NCBI GenBank assembly: GCA_037178625.1
Contig: JAWZXG010000060.1
Location: forward strand, 1 to 47,616
DNA length: 47,616 nucleotides
Reading direction: 5' to 3'
Origin: Skeletonema tropicum
Taxonomy: Eukaryota > Bacillariophyta > Thalassiosirophyceae > Thalassiosirales > Thalassiosiraceae
Shown: positions 14,101 to 26,692 of the stretch, in pieces
How the letters are laid out: each line of letters opens with the position of its first letter
Numbering within the stretch: position 1 is the first letter of the stretch
Notes under the pieces: model-generated
What the model was told of the DNA's origin: nothing
What the model saw: the letters and a program-made list of their open reading frames with translations, nothing else
Database searches by the model: none
Translations under genes and position numbers: made by a program

Positions 14101-15154
14101 AAAGAACTCGCCTGCTCGACATCGTCATAATCATTATTATTATCGCATGATCTCCATGATTTGCATGATGCATCAAATGCTTCTGCCTGCTCAAAGTTAG
14201 TGCATCTAACATGAGCGGGAGAGATGCAATCGCCTTGCTTTGTCTGCAGAAGAGGTATATCATGCTCGTTCTTGTTGTTGTCGACAACATCTTTTTTGTT
14301 GCCCGCTGTCACACCGCCATTGCTGAAGTAAAATGAAAATAGGGATAAGTAAGGATAAGTGATTAGTTTTTGACATGACGACATTCATATGGGAGAAACA
14401 ATACCAGTTCAAGTTTAAAATAAATTTGCATACATCACAATTTTATTTTTGGCATGAACTCTATGGAAGGTTAATACCACACAGCAAAAAGCGACTTAAA
14501 TGTAGATGAATGAGCGATCCTTTCTATGTTCGTACGATCAATCTACGTAATGTTTTACGCAGTGTTAAGCGTTTCGCTTATACATGAAATTCTGAATCAC
14601 ATAAGACGCTTCATCCAATTTCAGCTCATCTTAACAATACACATTCGGACTTACCCATTAGACAATACGCTGGAACACTCTGGAGCAGCCAACGACTGCA
14701 AGTTATGACTGTTATTTACACAACGGCCATAATTCATTATTCCAGCTTTGCTTTCTGCATCCGATTTGTAGAACTGAGCCGAGCTTGAACCGTTACAGGT
14801 AACGTTGCGATTGGAAATGACATTGTAAGCGATAGATAATTGTTCCTGTCTGGTGCGATCTAATCCTAGCTCAGACAATACATGTTTTAGTTCACGCATA
14901 TTGCAAGAGGAAAGAACAAGCCTCAGAAGAGTATGTGGATCAGTAGAGTGTTCGAAGCATGGATTGCGCGATGATTGTAATTCTACTATTTCGCGGAAGA
15001 TATGATCTCCTACACGCACTTTCGGCCATTGGACGTTGTAAATTATTTGACGAATAGACAGAAATGAGCATCTAACACCCTTCCGAGCGCTCTTGCTGTT
15101 CACGTCGGAAGAGGATGGTTGCTGTTGCTGCGCTTTCTCTCTTGAAGTGTGCAT
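14088..15154 (-). CDS. Leader gene of HLE-1, two exons
   Basis: Exon 1 is 15154-14655, exon 2 is 14322 to about 14088; both splice sites are phase 2. The start is the ATG opening MHTSREKAQQQQ. After a Gln/Ser-rich stretch comes a region of about 80 residues beginning YNVQWPKVRVGDHIF, then LLRLVLSSC and ELKHVLSELGL. It shares its pattern (aromatic-V-x-W, D-x-I, two L-rich helices, E-L-x-x-V) with gene A exon 1 and the HLE-3 leader, so I infer one paralogous family. The last helices loosely resemble a SAP-type DNA-binding motif; this is a weak inference. Exon 2 is acidic and Asn-rich. It ends at a TAA, but a one-base shift would continue into the frame at 14100-13449, so the original protein was probably longer. 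Confidence 0.6.
14323..14654 (-). other. Intron (332 bp) with hairpin
   Basis: Donor GTAAGT, acceptor TTTTACTTCAG on the minus strand, phase 2 both sides. It contains the hairpin at 14416-14450 (arms TAAAATAAATTTG and CAATTTTATTTT). The remainder is unremarkable. Confidence 0.75.
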
Positions 15155-16384
15155 ATTTTATACGGTCAATTTTGTTCGTGGTTTGGTTATGCCGGTCCGT
15201 AATGGTCACATATTTAAGATATTGATTTGCGTGCGAGGAATGTCATACGCAAGCCACTCATTATTATTTATGCACTCTTCTAATTGCATGTGGTGTTCCG
15301 TAGCATGATAGTCGATGAGTGGCTGCGCGGAAAAGTCACGGATGGCGACATGTTCTTCCTGCCAGCAGAGAAGCTGACACGTTGAAGTTAGGAGAGGAAC
15401 AAGTGACGTCATATATTTGAGAATATGTAAAACGCGATCGATATAAAGTACTGTCAAACGCGATCGGTAACTCGGTTTTTGCATGATCGATGATCGTGCA
15501 GAAAAAGAGAAAAAGATGCCACCACAATGGCCTACAATGGCACCCCTAGTATGGCCGCCTATCTCAGTCCATGAGTATATTTCATAAGGTATCGATGGCC
15601 CATCCCTTAAACGACATTATGGCGATTTTTTCGCAGCAGTGTGGCGTTTCGGCTGCTGTAGGGGTGGAGATAATATCATTGCAATCCACTTCATTGAGAT
15701 TTGAAATGAAAACAACCACCTTCCCTGCACCCATCGAAGATGATAAACATCTATAGGCACTACCCCTCCGCTACCCATCGCCGATGGTAATATGAAGTGA
15801 GATTCTGGTTGCTCGGAATGACCATTAAAGCCCCCCCACACCTCCAAAATACCAAGGACACAAGATGTGCACAAAATTGCATAAATAATTTGACACTCTA
15901 ACACAACAATAAGCCTGTAGACGGCGGATCGAGCGGCTCTAAAGACCGCAACTCATCAACATTATTATATATAAGAAGTGTCGGCTATTTATTGTCCATA
16001 ATATTGCAATAGGCTGGATAAAAATAGCAACATCATAGACAGAAATGACATTTATGTAGCATGTATTAGTCATTTATTTATGCGGTGTAGACAGTTGTAA
16101 TAATAAAACCCTGCGGCTGAATAGTTGCAAAGGGTGTTGTCTGCGATATAGTTCACTGGATATTACTATTGGTAGGGTTTGTGCAACGTGGTGGCTATGA
16201 GAGTAGCGGCTATCATGTTAGATACTGACTGTCGAACGAAAAAACATGCATGCATGCAGTTGCGCTCCAGGTTGCTCGGACAGCGCGCTGCACTTTTTTG
16301 TTAGCTGCTATCAAAATCTTATGCATCTACGATGCAATTTTGCTTGGAACGGCTCTAAGTAAGTAAGTGAGTATGTACTATAAA
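15155..16384 (-). other. 5' non-coding region of HLE-1
   Basis: About 1.2 kb between the subterminal repeats and the leader ATG. Only short, unsupported open frames occur here. A TGACGTCA palindrome lies at about 15404-15411. HLE-3 has a comparable 1.3-kb 5' region, so this presumably holds the promoter. No TATA box or other specific site can be assigned with confidence. Confidence 0.45.
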
Positions 16385-16562
16385 ACGTTTCTGTTATAAG
16401 AATGTTATTAAACAAGCATTGCAGAGCAACTTTATAGACGGATACATTGCAAAAAAAAATCCAACACGAAATCCACAGAATAATTTTGACATCATGACAC
16501 ATTTATGTTACAAAAACAAGCATTGCAGAGCAAATTTATAGACGGGTACATTGCAAAAAAAA
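16385..16562 (-). repeat. 5' subterminal tandem repeat of HLE-1 (two units of about 90 bp)
   Basis: Two direct units. Each contains, on the minus strand, GCAATGTA(T/C)CCGTCTATAAA then TTGCTCTGCAATGCTTG, with a family hairpin between them at 16476-16511. The same two-unit arrangement is present at 26505-26692 in HLE-2, and one diverged unit occurs in HLE-3 (around 30605-30645). Confidence 0.75.
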
Positions 16563-16565
16563 AAC

Positions 16566-16578
16566 AGGCCCCGAGGGC
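16566..16578. repeat. 5' subterminal palindrome of HLE-1
   Basis: GGCCC-CGA-GGGCC, about 60 bp inside the 5' end, equivalent to those at 26484-26496 and 30537-30549. Confidence 0.65.
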
Positions 16579-16639
16579 CCGCGCCGCACTACACACCACA
16601 CACAACATGCAGTCACAAATCGCCGCGCGCACCATTTCA

Positions 16640-19600
16640 TATGCCCAGATATCCAGCACTGTGCATCGATATCCCCAGATAGCCAGCACTGGGCATCAAT
16701 ATCGCCAGATATCTAGCTCTGGGCATCGATATCCAGTGAGATATCTAGGACTGGACATCGATATCGCCTGATATCTAGCACTGGGCATCGATATCCTGTG
16801 AGATATCTAGCACTGGGCATCGATATCGCAAGATTTCTAGCACTGGGCATCGATATCCAGTGAGATATCTAGCACTGGGCATCGATATCCAGTGAGAGGA
16901 TATCTAACACTGGGCATCGATGTCACCAGATATCTAGCACTGGGCATCAATATCCCCAGATGTCCAGCACTGGGCATAGATATCCCCAGATATCTAGCTC
17001 TGGGCATCGATATCCAATGAGATATCTAGCACTGGGCATCGATATCACCATATATCTAGCACTGGGCATCAATATCCAGCACTGGGCATCGATATCCAAT
17101 GAGATATCTAGCTCTGGGCATCAATATCCAATGAGATATCTAGCACTGGGCATCGATATCACCATATATCTAGCACTGGGCATCGATATCCATTGAGATA
17201 TCTAGCACAGGGCATCGATATCCAGTGAGATATCTAGCACTGGGCATTGATATGCCCAGATATCCAGCACTGTGCATCGATATCCCCAGATAGCCAGCAC
17301 TGGGCAACAATATCGCCAGATATCTAGCTCTGGGCATCGATATCCAGTGAGATATCTAGGACTGGACATCGATATCGCCTGATATCTAGCACTGGGCATC
17401 GATATCCTGTGAGATATCTAGCACTGGGCATCGATATCGCAAGATTTCTAGCACTGGGCATCGATATCCAGTGAGATATCTAGCACTGGGCATCGATATC
17501 CAGTGAGAGGATATCTAACACTGGGCATCGAGGATGTCACCAGATATCTAGCACTGGGCATCAATATCCCCAGATATCCAGCACTGGGCATAGATATCCC
17601 CAGATATCTAGCTCTGGGCATCGATATCCAATGAGATATCTAGCACTGGGCATCGATATCACCATATATCTAGCACTGGGCATCGATATCCAGCACTGGG
17701 CATCGATATCCAGTGAGATATCTAGCTCTGGGCATCAATATTCAATGAGATATCTAGCACTGGGCATCGATATCACCATATATCTAGCACTGGGCATCGA
17801 TATCCATTGAGATATCTAGCACAGGGCATCAATATCCAGTGAGATATCTAGCACTGGGCATTGATATGCCCAGATATCCAGCACTGTGCATCGATATCCC
17901 CAGATAGCCAGCACTGGGCATCAATATCGCCAGATATCTAGCTCTGGGCATCGATATCCAGTGAGATATCTAGGACTGGACATCGATATCGCCTGATATC
18001 TAGCACTGGGCATCGATATCCTGTGAGATATCTAGCACTGGGCATCGATATCACAAGATTTCTAGCACTGGGCATCGGCATCAATATCCAGTGAGATATC
18101 TAGCACTGGGCATCGATATCCAGTGAGAGGATATCTAACACTGGGCATCGATGTCACCAGATATCTAGCACTGGGCATCAATATCCCCAGATATCCAGCA
18201 CTGGGCATAGATATCCCCAGATATCTAGCTCTGGGCATCGATATCCAATGAGATATCTAGCACTGGGCATCGATATCACCATATATCTAGCACTGGGCAT
18301 CGATATCCAGCACTGGGCATCGATATCCAGTGAGATATCTAGCTCTGGGCATCAATATCCAATGAGATATCTAGCACTGGGCATCGATATCACCATATAT
18401 CTAGTACTGGGCATCGATATCCATTGAGATATCTAGCACAGGGCATCGATATCCAGTGAGATATCTAGCACTGGGCATTGATATGCCCAGATATCCAGCA
18501 CTGTGCATCGATATCCCCAGATAGCCAGCACTGGGCATCAATATCGCCAGATATCTAGCTCTGGGCATCGATATCCAGTGAGATATCTAGGACTGGACAT
18601 CGATATCGCCTGATATCTAGCACTGGGCATCGATATCCTGTGAGATATCTAGCACTGGGCATCGATATCGCAAGATTTCTAGCACTGGGCATCGATATCC
18701 AGTGAGATATCTAGCACTGGGCATCGATATCCAGTGAGAGGATATCTAACACTGGGCATCGATGTCACCAGATATCTAGCACTGGGCATCAATATCCCCA
18801 GATATCCAGCACTGGGCATAGATATCCCCAGATATCTAGCTCTGGGCATCGATATCCAATAAGATATCTAGCACTGGGCATCGATATCACCATATATCTA
18901 GCACTGGGCATCGATATCCAGCACTGGGCATCGATATCCAGTGAGATATCTAGCTCTGGGCATCAATATCCAATGAGATATCTAGCACTGGGCATCGATA
19001 TCACCATATATCTAGCACTGGGCATCGATATCCATTGAGATATCTAGCACAGGGCATCGATATCCAGTGAGATATCTAGCACTGGGCATTGATATGCCCA
19101 GATATCCAGCACTGTGCATCGATATCCCCAGATAGCCAGCACTGGGCATCAATATCGCCAGATATCTAGCTCTGGGCATCGATATCCAGTGAGATATCTT
19201 GGACTGGACATCAATATCGCCTGATATCTAGCACTGGGCATCGATATCCAGTGAGATATCTAGCACTGGGCATCGATATCGCAAGATTTCTAGCACTGGA
19301 CATCGGCATCAATATCCAGTGAGATATCTAGCACTGGGCATCGATATCCAGTGAGAGGATATCTAACACTGGGCATCGATGTCACCAGATATCTAGCACT
19401 GGGCATCAATATCCCCAGATATCCAGCACTGGGCATCGATATCCCCAGATATCTAGCTCTGGGCATCGATATCCAATGAGATATCTAGCACTGGGCATCG
19501 ATATCACCATATATCTAGCACTGGGCATCGATATCCAGTGAGATATCTAGCTCTGGGCATCAATATCCAATGAGATATCTAGCACTGGGCATCGATATCA

Positions 19601-22600
19601 CCATATATCTAGCACTGGGCATCGATATCCATTGAGATATCTAGCACAGGGCATCGATATCCAGTGAGATATCTAGCACTGGGCATTGATATGCCCAGAT
19701 ATCCAGCACTGTGCATCGATATCCCCAGATAGCCAGCACTGGGCATCAATATCGCCAGATATCTAGCTCTGGGCATCGATATCCAGTGAGATATCTAGGA
19801 CTGGACATCAATATTGCCTGATATCTAGCACTGGGCATCGATATCCTGTGAGATATCTAGCACTGGGCATCGATATCGCAAGATTTCTAGCACTGGGCAT
19901 CGATATCCAGTGAGATATCTAGCACTGGGCATCGATATCCAGTGAGAGGATATCTAACACTGGGCATCGATGTCACCAGATATCTAGCACTGGGCATCAA
20001 TATCCCCAGATATCCAGCACTGGGCATAGATATCCCCAGATATCTAGCTCTGGGCATCGATATATAATGAGATATCTAGCACTGGGCATCGATATCACCA
20101 TGTATCTAGCACTGGGCATCGATATCCAGCACTGGGCATCGATATCCAGTGAGATATCTAGCTCTGGGCATCAATATCCAATGAGATATCTAGCACTGGG
20201 CATCGATATCACCATATATCTAGCACTGGGCATCGATATCCATTGAGATATCTAGCACAGGGCATCGATATCCAGTGAGATATCTAGCACTGGGCATTGA
20301 TATGCCCAGATATCCAGCACTGTGCATCGATATCCCCAGATAGCCAGCACTGGGCATCAATATCGTCATATATCTAGCTCTGGGCATCGATATCCAGTGA
20401 GATATCTAGGACTGGACATCGATATCGCCTGATATCTAGCACTGGGCATCGATATCCTGTGAGATATCTAGCACTGGGCATCGATATCGCAAGATTTCTA
20501 GCACTGGGCACCGGCATCAATATCCAGTGAGATATCTAGCACTGGGCATCGATATCCAGTGAGAGGATATCTAACACTGGGCATCGATGTCACCAGATAT
20601 CTAGCACTGGGCATCAATATCCCCAGATATCCAGCACTGGGCATCGATATCCCCAGATATCTAGCTCTGGGCATCGATATCCAATGAGATATCTAGCACT
20701 GGGCATCGATATCACCATATATCTAGCACTGGGCATCGATATCCAGCACTGGGCATCGATATCCAGTGAGATATCTAGCTCTGGGCATCAATATCCAATG
20801 AGATATCTAGCACTGGGCATCGATATCACCATATATCTAGCACTGGGCATCGATATCCATTGAGATATCTAGCACAGGGCATCGATATCCAGTGAGATAT
20901 CTAGCACTGGGCATTGATATGCCCAGATATCAAGCACTGGGCATCGATATCCCCAGATAGCCAGCACTGGGCATCAATATCGCCAGATATCTAGCTCTGG
21001 GCATCGATATCCAGTGAGATATCTAGGACTGGACATCAATATTGCCTGATATCTAGCACTGGGCATCGATATCCTGTGAGATATCTAGCACTGGGCATCG
21101 ATATCGCAAGATTTCTAGCACTGGGCATCGATATCCAGTGAGATATCTAGCACTGGGCATCGATATCCAGTGAGAGGATATCTAACACTGGGCATCGATG
21201 TCACCAGATATCTAGCACTGGGCATCAATATCCCCAGATATCCAGCACTGGGCATAGATATCCCCAGATATCTAGCTCTGGGCATCGATATCCAATGAGA
21301 TATCTAGCACTGGGCATCGATATCACCATGTATCTAGCACTGGGCATCGATATCCAGCACTGGGCATCGATATCCAGTGAGATATCTAGCTCTGGGCATC
21401 AATATCCAATGAGATATCTAGCACTGGGCATCGATATCACCATATATCTAGCACTGGGCATCGATATCCATTGAGATATCTAGCACAGGGCATCGATATC
21501 CAGTGAGATATCTAGCACTGGGCATTGATATGCCCAGATATCCAGCACTGTGCATCGATATCCCCAGATAGCCAGCACTGGGCATCAATATCGTCATATA
21601 TCTAGCTCTGGGCATCGATATCCAGTGAGATATCTAGGACTGGACATCGATATCGCCTGATATCTAGCACTGGGCATCGATATCCTGTGAGATATCTAGC
21701 ACTGGGCATCGATATCGCAAGATTTCTAGCACTGGGCACCGGCATCAATATCCAGTGAGATATCTAGCACTGGGCATCGATATCCAGTGAGAGGATATCT
21801 AACACTGGGCATCGATGTCACCAGATATCTAGCACTGGGCATCAATATCCCCAGATATCCAGCACTGGGCATAGATATCCCCAGATATCTAGCTCTGGGC
21901 ATCGATATCCAATGAGATATCTAGCACTGGGCATCGATATCACCATATATCTAGCACTGGGCATCGATATCCAGCACTGGGCATCGATATCCAGTGAGAT
22001 ATCTAGCTCTGGGCATCAATATCCAATGAGATATCTAGCACTGGGCATCGATATCACCATATATCTAGCACTGGGCATCGATATCCATTGAGATATCTAG
22101 CACAGGGCATCGATATCCAGTGAGATATCAAGCACTGGGCATTGATATGCCCAGATATCCAGCACTGTGCATCGATATCCCCAGATAGCCAGCACTGGGC
22201 ATCAATATCGCCAGATATCTAGCTCTGGGCATCGATATCCAGTGAGATATCTAGGACTGGACATCGATATCGCCTGATATCTAGCACTGGGCATCGATAT
22301 CCTGTGAGATATCTAGCACTGGGCATCGATATCGCAAGATTTCTAGCACTGGGCATCGGCATCAATATCCAGTGAGATATCTAGCACTGGGCATCGATAT
22401 CCAGTGAGAGGATATCTAACACTGGGCATCGATGTCACCAGATATCTAGCACTGGGCATCAATATCCCCAGATATCCAGCACTGGGCATAGATATCCCCA
22501 GATATCTAGCTCTGGGCATCGATATCACCATATATCTAGCACTGGGCATCAATATCACCATATATCTAGCACTGGGCATCGATATCCAGCACTGGGCATC

Positions 22601-25600
22601 GATATCCAGTGAGATATCTAGCTCTGGGCATCAATATCCAATGAGATATCTAGCACTGGGCATCGATATCACCATATATCTAGCACTGGGCATCGATATC
22701 CATTGAGATATCTAGCACAGGGCATCGATATCCAGTGAGATATCTAGCACTGGGCATTGATATGCCCAGATATCCAGCACTGTGCATCGATATCCCCAGA
22801 TAGCCAGCACTGAACATCAATATCGCCAGATATCTATTTCTGGGCATCGATATCCAGTGAGATATCTAGGACTGGACATCGATATCGCCTGATATCTAGC
22901 ACTGGGCATCGATATCCTGTGAGATATCTAGCACTGGGCATCGATATTGCAAGATTTCTAGCACTGGGCATCGGCATCAATATCCAGTGAGATATCTAGC
23001 ACTGGGAATCGATATCCAGTGAGAGGATATCTAACACTGGGCATCGATGTCACCAGATATCTAGCACTGGGCATCAATATCCCCAGATATCCAGCACTGG
23101 GCATAGATATCCCCAGATATCTAGCTCTGGGCATCGATATCCAATGAGATATCTAGCACTGGGCATCGATATCACCATATATCTAGCACTGGGCATCGAT
23201 ATCCAGCACTGGGCATCGATATCCAGTGAGATATCTAGCTCTGGGCATCAATATCCAATGAGATATCTAGCACTGGGCATCGATATCACCATATATCTAG
23301 CACTGGGCATCGATATCCATTGAGATATCTAGCACAGGGCATCGATATCCAGTGAGATATCTAGCACTGGGCATTGATATGCCCAGATATCCAGCACTGT
23401 GCATCGATATCCCCAGATAGCCAGCACTGGGCATCAATATCGCCAGATATCTAGCTCTGGGCATCGATATCCAGTGAGATATCTAGGACTGGACATCAAT
23501 ATCGCCTGATATCTAGCACTGGGCATCGATATCCTGTGAGATATCTAGCACTGGGCATCGATATCGCAAGATTTCTAGCACTGGGCATCGGCATCAATAT
23601 CCAGTGAGATATCTAGCACTGGGCATCGATATCCAGTGAGAGGATATCTAACACTGGGCATCGATGTCACCAGATATCTAGCACTGGGCATCAATATCCC
23701 CAGATATCCAGCACTGGGCATAGATATCCCCAGATATCTAGCTCTGGGCATTGATATCCAATGAGATATCTAGCACTGGGCATCGATATCACCATATATC
23801 TAGCACTGGGCATCGATATCCAGCACTGGGCATCGATATCCAGTGAGATATCTAGCTCTGGGCATCAATATCCAATGAGATATCTAGCACTGGGCATCGA
23901 TATCACCATATATCTAGCACTGGGCATCGATATCCATTGAGATATCTAGCACAGGGCATCGATATCCAGTGAGATATCTAGCACTGGGCATTGATATGCC
24001 CAGATATCCAGCACTGTGCATCGATATCCCCAGATAGCCAGCACTGGGCATCAATATCGCCAGATATCTAGCTCTGGGCATCGATATCCAGTGAGATATC
24101 TAGGACTGGACATCGATATCGCCTGATATCTAGCACTGGGCATTGATATCCTGTGAGATATCTAGCACTGGGCATCGATATCGCAAGATTTCTAGCACTG
24201 GACATCGATATCCAGTGAGATATCTAGCACTGGGCATCGATATCCAGTGAGAGGATATCTAACACTGGGCATCGATGTCACCAGATATCTAGCACTGGGC
24301 ATCAATATCCCCAGATATCCAGCACTGGGCATAGATATCCCCAGATATCTGGCTCTGGGCATCGATATCCAATGAGATATCTAGCACTGGGCATCGATAT
24401 CACCATATATCTAGCACTGGGCATCGATATCCAGCACTGGGCATCGATATCCAGTGAGATATCTAGCTCTGGGCATCAATATCCAATGAGATATCTAGCA
24501 CTGGGCATCGATATCACCATATATCTAGCACTGGGCATCGATATCCATTGAGATATCTAGCACAGGGCATCGATATCCAGTGAGATATCTAGCACTGGGC
24601 ATTGATATGCCCAGATATCCAGCACTGTGCATCGATATCCCCAGATAGCCAGCACTGGGCATCAATATCGCCAGATATCTAGCTCTGGGCATCGATATCC
24701 AGTGAGATATCTAGGACTGGACATCAATATCGCCTGATATCTAGCACTGGGCATCGATATCCTGTGAGATATCTAGCACTGGGCATCAATATCGCAAGAT
24801 TTCTAGCACTGGGCATTGATATCCAGTGAGATATCTAGCACTGGGCATCGATATCCAGTGAGAGGATATCTAACACTGGGCATCGATGTCACCAGATATC
24901 TAGCACTGGGCATCAATATCCCCAGATATCCAGCACTGGGCATAGATATCCCCAGATATCTAGCTCTGGGCATCGATATCCAATGAGATATCTAGCACTG
25001 GGCATCGATATCACCATATATCTAGCACTGGGCATCGATATCCAGCACTGGGCATCGATATCCAGTGAGATATCTAGCTCTGGGCATCAATATCCAATGA
25101 GATATCTAGCACTGGGCATCGTTTTCACCATATATCTAGCACTGGGCATCGATATCCATTGAGATATCTAGCACAGGGCATCGATATCCAGTGAGATATC
25201 TAGCACTGGGCATTGATATGCCCAGATATCCAGCACTGTGCATCGATATCCCCAGATAGCCAGCACTGGGCATCAATATCGCCAGATATCTAGCTCTGGG
25301 CATCGATATCCAGTGAGATATCTAGGACTGGACATCGATATCGCCTGATATCTAGCACTGGGCATCGATATCCTGTGAGATATCTAGCACTGGGCATCGA
25401 TATTGCAAGATTTCTAGCACTGGGCATCGGCATCAATATCCAGTGAGATATCTAGCACTTGGCATCGATATCCAGTGAGAGGATATCTAACACTGGGCAT
25501 CGATGTCACCAGATATCTAGCACTGGGCATCAATATCCCCAGATATCCAGCACTGGGCATAGATATCCCCAGATATCTAGCTCTGGGCATCGATATCCAA

Positions 25601-25612
25601 TGAGATATCTAG
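16640..25612 (-). repeat. Satellite array, inverted polarity (right part)
   Basis: Continuation of the inverted block after HLE-1, about 14-15 higher-order units of about 617 bp. Polarity flips back at CTAG 25609-25612. Each unit contains once the sequence CTGGGCATATCAATGCCCAG (minus-strand reading), the site occupied by HLE-1. Confidence 0.95.
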
Positions 25613-26423
25613 AAATCTTGCGATATCGATGCCCAGTGCTAGATATCTCACGGGATATCGATGCCCAGTGCTAGATATCAGGCGATATCGATGTCCAGTC
25701 CTAGATATCTCACTGGATATCGATGCCCAGAGCTAGATATCTGGCGATATTGATGCCCAGTGCTGGCTATCTGGGGATATCGATGCACAGTGCTGGATAT
25801 CTGGGCATATCAATGCCCAGTGCTAGATATCTGCTCACTGGATATCGATGCCCTGTGCTAGATATCTCAATGGATATCGATGCCCAGTGCTAGATATATG
25901 GTGATATCGATGCCCAGTGCTAGATATCTCATTGGATATTGATGCCCAGAGCTAGATATCTCACTGGATATCGATGCCCAGTGCTGGATATCGATGCCCA
26001 GTGCTAGATATATGGTGATATCGATGCCCAGTGCTAGATATCTCATCGGATATCGATGCCCAGAGCTAGATATCTGGGGATATCTATGCCCAGTGCTGGA
26101 TATCTGGGGATATTGATGCCCAGTGCTAGATATCTGGTGACATCGATGCCCAGTGTTAGATATCCTATCACTGGATATCGATGCCCAGTGCTAGATATCT
26201 CACTGGATATCGATGCCCAGTGCTAGAAATCTTGCGATATCGATGCCCAGTGCTAGATATCTCACAGGATATCGATGCCCAGTGCTAGATATCAGGCGAT
26301 ATCGATGTCCAGTCCTAGATATCTCACTGGATATCAATGCCCAGAGCTAGATATCTGGCGATATTGATGCCCAGTGCTGGCTATCTGGGGATATCGATGC
26401 ACAGTGCTGGATATCTGGGCATA
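25613..26423 (+). repeat. Satellite array, forward polarity (right end)
   Basis: About 1.3 higher-order units in the original orientation, ending CTGGGCATA at 26423, where HLE-2 begins. The sequence before the junction (TGCACAGTGCTGGATATC) is the reverse complement of that beside HLE-1 at 16640. Confidence 0.93.
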
Positions 26424-26483
26424 TGAAATGGTGCGCGCAGCGATTTGTGAGTGCATGTTGTGTATGGTGTGAAGTGCGGCGCG

Positions 26484-26496
26484 GGCCCTCGGGGCC
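26484..26496. repeat. 5' subterminal palindrome of HLE-2
   Basis: GGCCC-TCG-GGGCC, 60 bp from the element start, inside GCGCGGGCCCTCGGGGCCTG, which is shared with HLE-3a. Confidence 0.65.
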
Positions 26497-26504
26497 TGTT
26501 TTTT

Positions 26505-26692
26505 TTTGCGCAATGTACCCGTCTATTAATTTGCTCTGCAATGCTTGATGTTGTAACATAAATTTGTCATGATGACAAAATTATTCTGTGGATTTCGATT
26601 TGGATTTTTTTTGTAATGTATCCGTCTATAAAGTTGCTCTGCAATGCTTGTTGTTGTAACATAAATTTGTTATGATGTCAAAATTATTTTGA
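26505..26692 (+). repeat. 5' subterminal tandem repeat of HLE-2 (two units)
   Basis: Two direct units with CCGTCTATAAAGTTGCTCTG and CAATGCTTG. Each is followed by a family hairpin: 26554-26588 (arms CATAAATTTGTC and GACAAAATTATT) and 26657-26691 (more diverged). Same arrangement as HLE-1. Confidence 0.75.

Larger units (their letters stand above)
12472..16639 (-). mobile_element. HLE-1, 4.2-kb Helitron-like deletion derivative inserted in satellite
   Basis: Its coding sense is the minus strand: 5' end at 16639, 3' end at 12472. Left flank GCATTGA and right flank TATGCCCAG join to the exact sequence found in uninterrupted satellite units (GCATTGATATGCCCAG), so the insertion is A|T without target-site duplication, a hallmark of Helitrons. 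Reading with the genes it starts TGAAATGG and ends GGCCCCGAGGGCCGA. It carries tandem 5' subterminal repeats, a spliced leader gene, a fragment of the Ulp1-associated gene also present at 44.0-44.6 kb, and a C-terminal exon shared with HLE-3. Rep and most of the helicase are missing, so it is non-autonomous. The boundary has 1-bp ambiguity (a T). Confidence 0.85.

Noticed and set aside
12472..16639. TIR DNA transposon (Mutator- or CACTA-like, suggested by the Ulp1 gene)
   Set aside because: No target-site duplication at the reconstructed site, no long terminal inverted repeats beyond the short palindrome, no DDE transposase; PIF1 and DUF6570-like motifs point to Helitron.
1..26423. CRISPR array
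   Set aside because: Repeats are contiguous variants of one monomer with no unique spacers, no cas genes, and a eukaryotic context with introns.
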